Both the position numbers and the translations under genes were made by a program. A DNA stretch of 64,000 nucleotides from Chitinophagaceae bacterium (lineage in GTDB: Bacteria > Bacteroidota > Bacteroidia > Chitinophagales > Chitinophagaceae). Below the pieces are notes generated by a model. That model saw only the letters and a program-made list of their open reading frames with translations, made no database searches and was not told the origin of the DNA. Location of the stretch: NCBI GenBank assembly GCA_004173235.1, contig SEAC01000037.1:38641-102640 (forward strand), read 5' to 3'. The stretch's first letter is position 1. Every line of letters begins with the position of its first letter. Below, one piece after another: positions 7,948 through 15,718 of the stretch.

Positions 7948-9089
7948 AGCAACGATATGACGTAGCCCTTGTGGGCGGCGGCCTCGCGGGGCTGTCGGCG
8001 GCCATTCTGCTGGCACGGGCGGGGCATAGCGTGTTGTTGTTGGAAAAGAATCGCTACCCGGCGCACAAAGTGTGCGGCGAGTATGTGTCGTTTGAAAGCT
8101 GGCCTTTTCTGCAGCACCTTGGCCTCCGGTTGCAGGAGATGGACCTCCCGCAAATCGATCGCTTCAGGCTTACTGCTCCCAATGGGCGCGCATTCGACAC
8201 AAGGCTGCCGATGGGTGGCTTCGGCATCAGCCGCTACCGCCTGGATGCGGCGCTTGCCGATTGCGCGCGCAGCGAAGGTGTGCATGTGGTGGAAGGCGCG
8301 CGCGTCGACTCCGTGGCTTCCGGCGAAGCATTCACCCTTACCGTAGAAATACGGGATGGCGGCACGCAGGTGTTCGAAGCACTTGCCTGCTGCGGAGCGT
8401 GGGGCAAGCGCTCCAACATCGATGTGCACTGGAAGCGCCCCTTTCTGCAGGTTGCCGACCGCAGGCTCGACAACTTTATCGGCGTTAAATACCAGATGCA
8501 AACGAACTGGCCGGCGCACACCATCGGGCTGCACAATTTTTCCGGCGGCTATTGCGGCATATCGAAGGTGGAAGAAGGCGTCACTTCGCTGTGCTACCTC
8601 GTGCGCGCGGAGGAGTTGCGTGCCTGTGGCGGCAAGCTGGCACAACTGGAGCGCGATGTGCTGGGCCGCAATCCGCATCTGCGGCGCATTTTTTCCGAAG
8701 CCACCGTTCTCGAGCCTTTCCCAATCACCATCTCGCAGATCTCTTTTCAAACCAAAGCAGCGGTGGAACAGGGTGTGTTGTTGCTGGGCGATGCGGCCGG
8801 CATGATCAGTCCGCTGTGCGGCAACGGCATGAGCATCGCGCTGCATTCGGGAAAGCTGGCGGCCGAGCTTACGAGCGCCTACCTGCAGGGGCTCTGCAAC
8901 CGTGCGCAGATGGAACAGGCTTACACGGCGGCCTGGAGCAAACAGTTTGCCGCCCGCCTCGGCCGGGGCCGGCTGCTGCAGCGCTTCTTCGGCGGTAGCG
9001 CGGTCAGCAATGCGTTCGTGCGGCTTTTCTGCACCTTCCCTGCCCTTGCCCGCCCGGTCATCCGAAGCACGCACGGGGAGATCTTTTGA
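7938..9089 (+). CDS. FAD-dependent oxidoreductase (geranylgeranyl-reductase / aromatic hydroxylase superfamily)
   Basis: 383 residues. The N-terminal dinucleotide fold VALVGGGLAGLSAAILLARAG is followed by LLLEKNRYPAHKVCGEYVS, and the FAD-binding motif LLGDAAGMISPLCGNGMS appears around residue 282-300. These features place it with geranylgeranyl reductases, halogenases and PHBH-type hydroxylases. In this operon it could hydroxylate the polyketide ring to a hydroquinone or quinone, or reduce a prenyl chain; the sequence does not decide. It overlaps the methyltransferase by 10 bp and is the last gene, followed by a terminator at 9115. Confidence 0.88.
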   Translation: MELKQRYDVALVGGGLAGLSAAILLARAGHSVLLLEKNRYPAHKVCGEYVSFESWPFLQHLGLRLQEMDLPQIDRFRLTAPNGRAFDTRLPMGGFGISRYRLDAALADCARSEGVHVVEGARVDSVASGEAFTLTVEIRDGGTQVFEALACCGAWGKRSNIDVHWKRPFLQVADRRLDNFIGVKYQMQTNWPAHTIGLHNFSGGYCGISKVEEGVTSLCYLVRAEELRACGGKLAQLERDVLGRNPHLRRIFSEATVLEPFPITISQISFQTKAAVEQGVLLLGDAAGMISPLCGNGMSIALHSGKLAAELTSAYLQGLCNRAQMEQAYTAAWSKQFAARLGRGRLLQRFFGGSAVSNAFVRLFCTFPALARPVIRSTHGEIF

Positions 9090-9114
9090 GTGACGACGCT
9101 GGTTCCGGATCCTG

Positions 9115-9137
9115 GGTTGGGTCGCCCAACCTTCTTC
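9115..9137 (+). terminator. Intrinsic terminator of the type III PKS operon
   Basis: GGTTGGG, loop TCG, CCCAACC, then TTCTTCT. The stem is 7 bp and starts 26 bp after the last operon stop. Confidence 0.7.
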
Positions 9138-9170
9138 TCACATCTCACATTTCACATCTCACATTTCCCA
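9136..9170. repeat. Short tandem repeat, 5 x 7 bp (TCTCACA / TTTCACA)
   Basis: TCTCACA, TCTCACA, TTTCACA, TCTCACA, TTTCCCA in perfect 7-bp register, immediately downstream of the terminator. Confidence 0.85.
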
Positions 9171-9207
9171 TCCTCCCCATAGGCACGTTCCTTGTACCTT
9201 CAACTCC

Positions 9208-9573
9208 ATGAGCGTAAAGAAAACAGTAGTGCTTGGTGCCTCGGATAATCCATCTCGTTACAGCTTCCTGGCCATTCGCCGGCTTTCGGCGCACCAGCAT
9301 CCCGTGGTGGCCATCGGTCGCAAACGGGGAGAGGTGTCGGGCGTTCCGATCGTTACTGAAAACAAGGAAGAGGCGGATGTGGACACGGTGACGCTGTATC
9401 TCAATCCGCAGAATCAAAAGCCTTACTACGACTACATACTGGCGCTTAACCCCAAACGCATCATCTTCAACCCGGGCACGGAAAACGATGAGCTCATCGA
9501 GAAGGCCGAGGCGGCCGGCATTCAGGCGGTGTTGGGCTGCACGCTCGTCATGCTGAGCACAGGGCAGTACTAA
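9208..9573 (+). CDS. CoA-binding domain protein (YccU-like)
   Basis: 121-residue single Rossmann domain of the CoA_binding_2 type: KTVVLGASDNPSRYSFLAIRRL at the N-terminus, PVVAIGRKRGEVSGVPIV, VTLYLNPQ, and a C-terminal LGCTLVMLSTGQY with the conserved Cys. Such proteins bind CoA or a nucleotide; a cellular role has not been settled for the family. The start ATG lies 5 nt after a -7-like TACCTTCA, so the mRNA may be leaderless. It is separated from the PKS operon by a terminator and a repeat. Confidence 0.85.
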   Translation: MSVKKTVVLGASDNPSRYSFLAIRRLSAHQHPVVAIGRKRGEVSGVPIVTENKEEADVDTVTLYLNPQNQKPYYDYILALNPKRIIFNPGTENDELIEKAEAAGIQAVLGCTLVMLSTGQY

Positions 9574-9586
9574 GTGCGAAGCGGGA

Positions 9587-9616
9587 CCTTCAAAACCCTT
9601 CAAAACCTCGCAAAAC
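9587..9616. repeat. Short tandem repeat, 3 x 10 bp (CCTTCAAAAC)
   Basis: CCTTCAAAAC, CCTTCAAAAC, CTCGCAAAAC, directly after the CoA-binding gene. A possible imperfect GCCCTC/GAGGGC structure follows at about 9660-9703. Confidence 0.75.
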
Positions 9617-9764
9617 CCCTCTCTAACCTCATCCATTACCTTTTCTTAACATATAAAAAGCCCTCTTCCTCCCCGGTTTAGGCCGGTTCGACGAAAGGAG
9701 GGCGCATTCGTGCCTTTGTCGGTGGAACTTTAGGCCACAGCCTTGCTGCTAAACCTGCCGACCA

Positions 9765-10208
9765 ATGAAATTCATCACCTCCCTGCTTGCCGGGCTTCTG
9801 CTCGCTTCTGTTTGCCAGGCGCAAAAAGCGCCCCTCCAGGAACCCGACTACAACAAGCCGCGCCAGTTCCTCAGCCTCCCTCTTATCGTTCCTGTTCTCA
9901 TGCAGCAACTCGATTCGATGCTGACAAAACCCGAGGGCGCCTCCGTGTCGCTTCAGCTGAAAGACCTGCGCCTGAATGGCCAGGTGGTTTCGCGCAGCGA
10001 TGGCTACGACCGCGACCTGCAGAGTGTAGTGATCCGCATGAACCCTGGGGGCAACATCTTCGCCCTCTCACGCCGGCAGTTGAAAGAAGGCGCCGAGTGG
10101 ACGGGCCGGATCGTGAGCTATCAATATGGCGATGCCCTCGAGCTGGTGCAGGATGGAACCGGCTACCGCTTCGAAAAACGCGACCTCTATGATCTCCTGA
10201 GCAAATAA
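9765..10208 (+). CDS. Secreted hypothetical protein, 147 aa
   Basis: Sec signal peptide MKFITSLLAGLLLASVCQA with cleavage after Ala19-Gln20 likely, then a small soluble domain (VSLQLKDLRLNGQVVSRSDGYDRDLQSVVIRM ... WTGRIVSYQYGDALEL). No lipobox Cys, so periplasmic or exported. I recognise no named domain. Twelve base pairs separate its stop from the metalloprotease start, so the two are probably co-transcribed, and the protein might assist or accompany the protease; this is inference from position only. Confidence 0.72.
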   Translation: MKFITSLLAGLLLASVCQAQKAPLQEPDYNKPRQFLSLPLIVPVLMQQLDSMLTKPEGASVSLQLKDLRLNGQVVSRSDGYDRDLQSVVIRMNPGGNIFALSRRQLKEGAEWTGRIVSYQYGDALELVQDGTGYRFEKRDLYDLLSK

Positions 10209-10219
10209 AACCGACCGCC

Positions 10220-11827
10220 GTGCGAAACACCCTAATCACCCTCCTCCTGTTGTCAAGCCTTTTTGCCGGTGCACAAACACCGCCCATCTGGAATTCCTAT
10301 CCCACGGGCGCACCCGTCATCTTCCTCGACTTTGACGGGCATACCGTGAACGGCACCCAGTGGAATATAAACGGCCCCATCGTTTGCGGCCCTGCCAACC
10401 TCAGTACAGTGCAGGAAGAAGAGATCTTTCAGCGCATCGCTGAAGACTACCGTCCCTTCAACATCAACGTTACCACCGATTCTACACGCTACTGGAATGC
10501 GCCTGCAAAGCAGCGTATGCGCGTGATCTTTACAGTTACCCACGGCTGGTATGCCAGCGCGGTAGGCGGCGTTTCGTATACCAACTCTTTTGCCTGGGGC
10601 GACAACACGCCCAACTTCGTGTTCACTGCCGCACTCACCTACAACATCAAATGGATCGCGGAAGCAGGTGCACATGAAGTAGGTCATACCCTCGGCCTGC
10701 GCCACCAGGCGGCGTACAATGCTTCGTGCGTGAAGATCACCGACTACAACCAGGGCACGGGGAACGGTGAGATCGGCTGGGCGCCCATCATGGGCGTAGG
10801 CTATTACCGCAACATGACCACCTGGAACCTCGGTCCCAACAACCTCGGCTGCGCCACGCAACAGAGCGACATTGATATCATTACCCGCACCAGCAATGGC
10901 GTACCCGTCAACGGCGTCACCTTTCGTCCCGACGATGTGCCCGGCACCGCCGATCTTGGCCGCACGAGCGATAACGGCAACGACGTTTTTTATGTGCAGG
11001 GTGTTATTGAACGCAGCAGCGACAAGGACGTCTTCCGGTTTTCGCTGCCGCAGGCCGGCCGCTTCCGCCTCGATGCGGTGCCTTTCAACCTGGGCTCCGG
11101 CAACGTGGGCTCCGATCTCGACATCCTCGTGCAACTTCTCGATGGATCCGGCAACCAACTGGGCTCTTACAACCCCGAGCCGCTGCTCAATTCCATTGTA
11201 GACACACTGCTTCCGGCAGGCACCTACTTCCTTTCCGTGGATGGCAAGGGCAACCAGTTTGCACCCGAATACGGAAGCCTCGGATCCTATTCGCTTCGCG
11301 GAAGCACCACTTATTTTACGGTGTTGCCGCTCCGCAGCCTGCGTCTTCAGGGCCGTGTGGATGGAAACCGGCACCACCTGAGCTGGCTCGTGGATGCCGA
11401 TGAAACCGTTGTAGGCCAGGTGCTCGAGGTATCGGAAGATGGCCGCAACTTCCGCAGCCTTTCCGCGCCTGCTGCCGCCGACCGTAGTTATACGTACCAG
11501 GCCGGATCGGCACGCCGGCAATACCGCGTCCGCGTTGATTTCGACAATGGCCGCAGCTATTACAGCAATACCGTTCTGATCGCGCCTGCCTCGGGCGATG
11601 GCCGTCCGCACCTGTTGCAAACCCTCGTACGGAGTGGCAGCCTCCAGGTGCAAAGCGGCACCGAGGTGCGCTACCAGGTGGGCAACACGATGGGCCAGAT
11701 GATCAGCCAGGGAACGCTCAATGCAGGCACGTCGCTGCTTCCGCTTCCTTCGATGCCCGCCGGCACGTATTGGATCCGCTTCTACGCCAACGGAAACGTG
11801 TTCCTCGAGAAGTTCATTCAGCCCTGA
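10220..11827 (+). CDS. Secreted zinc metalloprotease (metzincin) with type IX sorting domain
   Basis: 535 residues starting at a GTG, with signal peptide MRNTLITLLLLSSLFAGA. The extended zinc motif HEVGHTLGLRH is at residues 152-162 (His152, Glu153, His156, His162), which marks the metzincin clan. A beta-rich domain around 240-360 (DDVPGTADLG ... DVFRFSLPQAGRFRLDAV) resembles bacterial pre-peptidase-like domains. The last ~70 residues (LQTLVRSGSLQV ... GTYWIRFYANGNVFLEKFIQP) fit a T9SS type A sorting domain, so it should be exported by the SprA-containing system and released or anchored at the cell surface. A metzincin Met-turn is not obvious by eye. It sits 12 bp behind a small secreted protein and is followed by a strong terminator. 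Confidence 0.87.
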   Translation: MRNTLITLLLLSSLFAGAQTPPIWNSYPTGAPVIFLDFDGHTVNGTQWNINGPIVCGPANLSTVQEEEIFQRIAEDYRPFNINVTTDSTRYWNAPAKQRMRVIFTVTHGWYASAVGGVSYTNSFAWGDNTPNFVFTAALTYNIKWIAEAGAHEVGHTLGLRHQAAYNASCVKITDYNQGTGNGEIGWAPIMGVGYYRNMTTWNLGPNNLGCATQQSDIDIITRTSNGVPVNGVTFRPDDVPGTADLGRTSDNGNDVFYVQGVIERSSDKDVFRFSLPQAGRFRLDAVPFNLGSGNVGSDLDILVQLLDGSGNQLGSYNPEPLLNSIVDTLLPAGTYFLSVDGKGNQFAPEYGSLGSYSLRGSTTYFTVLPLRSLRLQGRVDGNRHHLSWLVDADETVVGQVLEVSEDGRNFRSLSAPAAADRSYTYQAGSARRQYRVRVDFDNGRSYYSNTVLIAPASGDGRPHLLQTLVRSGSLQVQSGTEVRYQVGNTMGQMISQGTLNAGTSLLPLPSMPAGTYWIRFYANGNVFLEKFIQP

Positions 11828-11848
11828 TTTTCAGCACAGCTTTTTCAC

Positions 11849-11883
11849 AACGGCGCGCGGAGACATCCACGCGCCGTTTTTGT
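11849..11883 (+). terminator. Intrinsic terminator after the metalloprotease
   Basis: AACGGCGCG and CGCGCCGTT arms (9 bp) around a 12-nt loop, followed by TTTTTGT. Confidence 0.85.
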
Positions 11884-11908
11884 CGTATATTAGGGAAAAC
11901 CTATACGT

Positions 11909-12382
11909 ATGCGTTGGAGAAGATTCAACGGCGCACCGATCGACCTTCCGATCTACAACGCGGTGGAAGACACCATCCGCAGGGAGTCGGAAAAAGGGCA
12001 CAAGCTCAAGGTATGCATCGGCACCGATTCGCAGGTCAAAGGGCGCGAGACCGAGTTTGCCACGGTGATTGTATTTCTACGGGAAGGCCACGGCGGCTTC
12101 ATGTTCATCCACAACGACAAGACGACGCAGTCGTACTCCATAAAGGAGCGGATGCTTGTGGAAGTTGCGAAAAGTATAGAGGTTGCCTACGAGTTGTGCA
12201 ACCTTTTTACTTTATACAACGTGGATATGGAGGTGCACGCCGACATCAACACCAACCCGGGATTCAAAAGCAACGACGCGCTGCGCGAGGCGATGGGCTA
12301 CATCCTCGGGATGGGCTTTGCCTTCAAGGCCAAGCCGGAGGCGTTTGCAAGCAGTTGCTGCGCCGATAAGATGGTGAATTAG
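11909..12382 (+). CDS. Ribonuclease H-like YkuK family protein (DUF458)
   Basis: 157 residues of the DUF458/YkuK family, which has an RNase H-like fold. Visible acidic positions include KVCIGTDSQVKGRETEFATVI near the N-terminus, IKERMLVEVAKSIEVAYEL in the middle and MEVHADINTNPGFKSNDALREAMGYILGMG at the end, typical of the family. The molecular function is not established. It is the only gene between a terminator and a convergent small gene whose stop codon overlaps its own by 4 bp. Confidence 0.85.
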   Translation: MRWRRFNGAPIDLPIYNAVEDTIRRESEKGHKLKVCIGTDSQVKGRETEFATVIVFLREGHGGFMFIHNDKTTQSYSIKERMLVEVAKSIEVAYELCNLFTLYNVDMEVHADINTNPGFKSNDALREAMGYILGMGFAFKAKPEAFASSCCADKMVN

Positions 12383-12564
12383 CGTCGGGCGACCGTTGTA
12401 GCGGCCGCACCTGTTGCGGTCCGCGTTGCCGTCTCCGTGCCCGGGCGGTGGCTGTCGACCAGTGCCCGCGCCCGCTCGGCGGCAAAGAAGGTAAGCAGCA
12501 CCACCACGAAAAGACCCTGTACTACAAGGGTTTCGCGGCTGGTTCTTGATTTAGGTTGCTTCAT
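12379..12564 (-). CDS. Small single-helix membrane protein, 61 aa
   Basis: Starts MKQPKSRTSRETLVVQG, with one hydrophobic helix VVQGLFVVVLLTFFAA and a Thr/Ala/Arg-rich tail (TETATRTATGAAATTVARR). The ATG at 12564 is preferred over an upstream in-frame ATG at 12585 because it starts just ahead of the basic N-terminus. It is convergent with ykuK and overlaps it by 4 bp. No homologue is recognised; the Lys/Arg-then-helix layout is plausible for a real small membrane protein but the evidence is modest. Confidence 0.5.
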   Translation of the reverse strand: MKQPKSRTSRETLVVQGLFVVVLLTFFAAERARALVDSHRPGTETATRTATGAAATTVARR

Positions 12565-12639
12565 GAAGGTGTAAAATAACGGCATTGCCGGCTACAGCTT
12601 GGCTAAAAAGGGACCGGCGGCGCCAACTCTAATCCGTTC

Positions 12640-13248
12640 TTAACTGTTTGCAGTAAGCTTGCCGATGAACGCGAGCAGCTGCCGGATGCCGGTTCGCTTC
12701 TCTGCCGACGTCACGAAATGCGGCGGCGCTTCCTCCCAGTTTTCGGCCAGTGCGTCCAGGAACCGGCGTACGTTGGCGGCCACTTCGCGCTGGGTGCTTT
12801 TATCGGATTTTGTAAAAACGATAACGAACGGTACGCGCCATTCGCCCAGCTGGTTCACAAATTCGAGGTCGATGTCCTGCGGCTCGTGGCGGCTGTCGAT
12901 CAGGATGAACGTATTCACCAGGCTTTCCCGCTTGCGGATGTAGTTCTCGATCATCTTCGACCATTCCTTGCGCGTGCTCTGCGAGCGCTTGGCAAAGCCG
13001 TATCCGGGGAGATCCACGAGGTACCAGCTGGGGCCGCTTTTTTCGATGATGGTAAAATGGTTGATCAGCTGCGTTTTGCCGGGTGTGCGCGAAACCTTGG
13101 CCAGTTCCTTTTTGCTCGTAAGCGCATTGATGAGCGAGCTTTTGCCCACGTTGCTCCTTCCGATGAAAGCGAATTCGGGCCGGTCGGCCTTGGGGCAGCT
13201 ATCGATGGACGGCGAACTGATCAGGTACTCGGCTTTGACGATCTCCAT
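12640..13248 (-). CDS. engB: Ribosome biogenesis GTPase EngB (YihA/YsxC)
   Basis: 202-residue single-domain GTPase required for assembly of the large ribosomal subunit. P-loop GRSNVGKSS at residues 30-38, switch region SRTPGKTQLINHF, G3 DLPGYG, G4 TKSDK and G5-like TSAEKRTG are all present. The ATG at 13248 gives the usual start MEIVKAEYLISS and lies only 4 nt from a perfect TATCTTTG box, so the mRNA should be leaderless. It is divergent from ubiE. Confidence 0.96.
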   Translation of the reverse strand: MEIVKAEYLISSPSIDSCPKADRPEFAFIGRSNVGKSSLINALTSKKELAKVSRTPGKTQLINHFTIIEKSGPSWYLVDLPGYGFAKRSQSTRKEWSKMIENYIRKRESLVNTFILIDSRHEPQDIDLEFVNQLGEWRVPFVIVFTKSDKSTQREVAANVRRFLDALAENWEEAPPHFVTSAEKRTGIRQLLAFIGKLTANS

Positions 13249-13252
13249 CCCG

Positions 13253-13260
13253 CAAAGATA
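13253..13260 (-). promoter_or_regulatory. -7 box TATCTTTG, 4 nt before the engB ATG
   Basis: Perfect TAnnTTTG on the minus strand; CGGG separates it from the start codon. Predicts a leaderless engB transcript. The -33 region is poor (TTTTC about 21 bp upstream). Confidence 0.65.
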
Positions 13261-13387
13261 ACCGCCTGCGGCGGGGAAGAGAAAAGAACCCCGCAGTGGC
13301 GGGGCAGGCTCCGATTCTTTGATCGATAAGGATGAACACTGAAATCGTTCGCGCAAGCAAATCATAACTGATCATAATAATCTGCGC

Positions 13388-13403
13388 ATCCCGCTTGCGG
13401 GAT
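13388..13403. promoter_or_regulatory. Palindrome upstream of the ubiE promoter
   Basis: ATCCCGC, TT, GCGGGAT: 7-bp perfect arms centred about 34 bp before the ubiE -7 box. It could be an operator or just a hairpin. A second small hairpin (CCCCGC, AGTG, GCGGGG) lies at about 13290-13305, closer to engB. Confidence 0.35.
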
Positions 13404-13428
13404 CAGCGTTCTTTCTGTCCCCCTTCGC

Positions 13429-13436
13429 TACCTTTG
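13429..13436 (+). promoter_or_regulatory. -7 box TACCTTTG, 6 nt before the ubiE ATG
   Basis: Perfect TAnnTTTG followed by CGCCCC and the ATG at 13443. Predicts a transcript with little or no leader. Confidence 0.65.
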
Positions 13437-13442
13437 CGCCCC

Positions 13443-14192
13443 ATGGCGCGTTTCGCACACGACGAGATAAAACCCTTTTCGGAAGAAGGACACAAGAAGG
13501 AGCAGGTGGCCGAGATGTTCGACGACATCGCCGGCCGCTATGATTTTATGAACCGGGTGCTCAGCGCCCGCATCGACGTGTTGTGGCGCAAGTCGGCCAT
13601 GAGTGCCCTCAAACCCTACGCCCCGCAGGAGATCCTCGATGTGGCCACGGGCACCGGCGACATGGCGCTGATGGCCGCGCGTGTGCTGCAGCCCCGCCGC
13701 ATCGTGGGCATCGATATCTCCGAAGGGATGCTTGCCGTGGGCCGCAAAAAGGTGATCAAGGCGAATCTTGGAACGCAAATTGAGTTGGTGAGCGGCGACA
13801 GTGAGACAATAAACGCCGCCGACAATACGTTTGATGCAGGTATGGTGGCCTTCGGAGTGCGCAATTTTGAGCACCTCGAGCAAGGCCTCGGTGAGATCCT
13901 GCGGGTACTGAAGCCGGGAGCGCCGCTGGTAGTGCTGGAATTCAGCCGCCCGCGCCTGCCGGGAGTGCGCCAGTTGTATGGATGGTATATGGGATGGCTG
14001 GCCCCGCAAATGGCAAAGTGGTTCCGTCAGGATAAAAAGGCCTATCAATACCTCAATGCATCCGCAAACGCGTTTCCCGACCGGCAGGATTTTGTCGCTA
14101 TTTTGAACAACGTGGGTTATGTCAATACCTCGTTCAAACCGCTAAGCTTAGGAATATGTTGTTTATACGCCGGATGCAAAAGGCAGGATTGA
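13443..14192 (+). CDS. ubiE: Demethylmenaquinone methyltransferase UbiE/MenG
   Basis: 249-residue class I methyltransferase performing the last C-methylation of menaquinone synthesis. The N-terminal family segment KKEQVAEMFDDIAGRYDFMNRVLS is followed by SAM motif I DVATGTGDMAL (about residues 66-76), GIDISEGML, AFGVRNFEHLEQGL and the second family signature VLKPGAPLVVLEFSRP. The ATG at 13443 is preferred over the longer frame from 13395 because the promoter box lies between the two. Its 3' end overlaps porT by 37 bp, a ubiE-porT neighbourhood I know from other Bacteroidota. Confidence 0.95.
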   Translation: MARFAHDEIKPFSEEGHKKEQVAEMFDDIAGRYDFMNRVLSARIDVLWRKSAMSALKPYAPQEILDVATGTGDMALMAARVLQPRRIVGIDISEGMLAVGRKKVIKANLGTQIELVSGDSETINAADNTFDAGMVAFGVRNFEHLEQGLGEILRVLKPGAPLVVLEFSRPRLPGVRQLYGWYMGWLAPQMAKWFRQDKKAYQYLNASANAFPDRQDFVAILNNVGYVNTSFKPLSLGICCLYAGCKRQD

Positions 14193-14896
14193 TTGGATTG
14201 GTGCTGGTGTTGGCGTGCTCATTCGGAGCACACGCGCAATCGGTGAAGGAGCTCAACCTCGAAGAGCACGAGGCGAAGCCCTATTACTTCGGCATCACCC
14301 TCGCGGGCAATATGGCCCGCTTTCACATCGAACAGCACTCGTATTACCTCGGCCAGGATACCGTGATGGTGATGGAGCCTACCAACTCCAGCGGCTTCGG
14401 GCTTGGACTGCTCGCCACCGCGCGCCTCAACCACCGCTTCGAAGTGCGCTTCAACCCAACGCTCATCTTCATGGAACGCAACATTGTGTACCAGCTCCGG
14501 TACCGCGATATCTTCGAAGACGGCGACGGCTACAACGTAACCAAGAAGGTCGAATCCGTTATCACCTCTTTCCCCATCCAGCTCAAATTCCGCTCCGACC
14601 GCATCGGCAACTTCCGCGTATATATGCTCGGCGGCGTCAAGCTCGACTACGACCTTGCCTCTAACGCAAAGGCACGCCAGGCCGAGAACATGATCAAGAT
14701 CGGAAAGATGGACTACGGTATAGAGGGCGGGCTCGGCTTCAACTTCTATTTCAAAAGCTTCATTTTCTCGCCCGAGGTGAAATTCAGCAGCGGCCTGCGC
14801 AACATGCACGACCGTGATGCCAACCTCAAATATTCCAACGTGATCGATCGCATCCAGAGCCGGATGATCGTGTTTTCCATTCACCTCGAGGGCTAG
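14156..14896 (+). CDS. porT: PorT-like outer-membrane protein of the type IX secretion system
   Basis: 246 residues: signal peptide (IGLVLVLACSFGAHAQ) followed by an eight-strand-like beta barrel with alternating aromatic strands (PYYFGITLAGNMARFHIEQ, RFEVRFNPTLIFMERNIVYQLRY, ESVITSFPIQLKFRSDR, GIEGGLGFNFYFKSFIFSPEVKFSSGL). This matches PorT/SprT, needed for assembly of the T9SS. The position overlapping ubiE supports the call. The start may be the ATG at 14156 or the Met at 14174 (MQKAGLIGL), which shortens the overlap and gives a cleaner signal peptide. Confidence 0.86.
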   Translation: MLFIRRMQKAGLIGLVLVLACSFGAHAQSVKELNLEEHEAKPYYFGITLAGNMARFHIEQHSYYLGQDTVMVMEPTNSSGFGLGLLATARLNHRFEVRFNPTLIFMERNIVYQLRYRDIFEDGDGYNVTKKVESVITSFPIQLKFRSDRIGNFRVYMLGGVKLDYDLASNAKARQAENMIKIGKMDYGIEGGLGFNFYFKSFIFSPEVKFSSGLRNMHDRDANLKYSNVIDRIQSRMIVFSIHLEG

Positions 14897-14914
14897 TTCG
14901 CCGCAAGCGAACCA

Positions 14915-15385
14915 TCACAGCATTTTCTGAAAGCACACGCTTCCCGCTACGCCGGCATATTGGCCGAAGTTGGGTATGATGCTGTATCCGCAACGCGTAT
15001 ACAAACCGATCGCTTCCGGATTGTTGGTTCCTGTTTCGAGTTGCATGCAGCGACAACCAAGCTCCCCGGCCCATTCTTCCAATGCAGCCAGCACGCCCTT
15101 TGCAATGCCCTGGCCACGCGCTTCGGGCGAAACGAACATCCGCTTTACTTCCATCGTATCCACTGCCAGCTCCTTCATCGCTCCACAACCAAGCGTGGTG
15201 CCGTTGCTTTGTGCGATTATCACATGCTGAATGTGCTCAAGCCCGTTGAATTGCTGGTAAAAGCCGTCGGCAGTTCCGTTCAGTTCCGATAAGGCTGCAT
15301 CCAACTGACGCACCAGCGTGCGGAAGCCCGGATGGCGTGCATCTGTTCGTTGCAGGATGAGTGGTGGAGTGGAAGCAGTGTTCAT
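14915..15385 (-). CDS. GNAT family N-acetyltransferase
   Basis: 156 residues with the GNAT core: CGAMKELAVDTMEVKRMFVSPEARGQGIAKGVLAALEEWA contains the acetyl-CoA binding loop (Q/RxxGxG as RGQGIA), then LQLETGT and AIGLYTRCGYSIIPNFGQY as the C-terminal motif. The layout resembles small MarR-linked or amino-acid acetyltransferases, but the substrate cannot be predicted. It is convergent with porT (18 bp apart) and lies downstream of a small DUF6576 gene on the same strand. Confidence 0.87.
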   Translation of the reverse strand: MNTASTPPLILQRTDARHPGFRTLVRQLDAALSELNGTADGFYQQFNGLEHIQHVIIAQSNGTTLGCGAMKELAVDTMEVKRMFVSPEARGQGIAKGVLAALEEWAGELGCRCMQLETGTNNPEAIGLYTRCGYSIIPNFGQYAGVAGSVCFQKML

Positions 15386-15414
15386 TACAGGAATTTGGCA
15401 GGGCAGGCAGCACT

Positions 15415-15651
15415 TTAGAGGCTTTCGGCATGCTCTTTCAGCAGCGCGCGCTCGCGCGAGGTAAGGCCCTGCATGCCGCGCCGGGCCACCTTTTCGAGCA
15501 GGCGGTCCACCTCTTCCTGTCGCAGCTTCCGGTCTACGTTATAGCGGTCTTCAACCGTGTAGTCACCCGCATCTAGGCGCGGCTCGGGCGAGCGCCGGGT
15601 AAAAAGGTAGATCAATGCGCCTACCACCAAAAAAGTAATCAGCAATACCAT
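15415..15651 (-). CDS. Small membrane-anchored protein with DUF6576-like segment
   Basis: 78 residues: an N-terminal membrane helix (MVLLITFLVVGALIYLF) and a charged helical tail ending RQEEVDRLLEKVARRGMQGLTSRERALLKEHAESL. The tail matches the DUF6576 pattern (DxILxKIxxxGxxSLTxxExxxL) that usually forms the C-terminus of Bacteroidota rhomboid proteases; here it stands alone on a single helix. Role unknown. It lies 29 bp before the GNAT gene and could be co-transcribed with it. Confidence 0.7.
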   Translation of the reverse strand: MVLLITFLVVGALIYLFTRRSPEPRLDAGDYTVEDRYNVDRKLRQEEVDRLLEKVARRGMQGLTSRERALLKEHAESL

Positions 15652-15718
15652 TTTTCGAGCTTGTCCGGATAGTCAGGTAAAGTTAAGGCAGCGGTACTTT
15701 CGCCGTGCTAAGAACGCT

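Noticed and set aside
5301..9089. UbiA and methyltransferase as menaquinone genes (menA/ubiE)
   Set aside because: A genuine ubiE lies at 13443 and the operon contains a type III PKS and no men genes, so these two are better explained as polyketide-tailoring enzymes.
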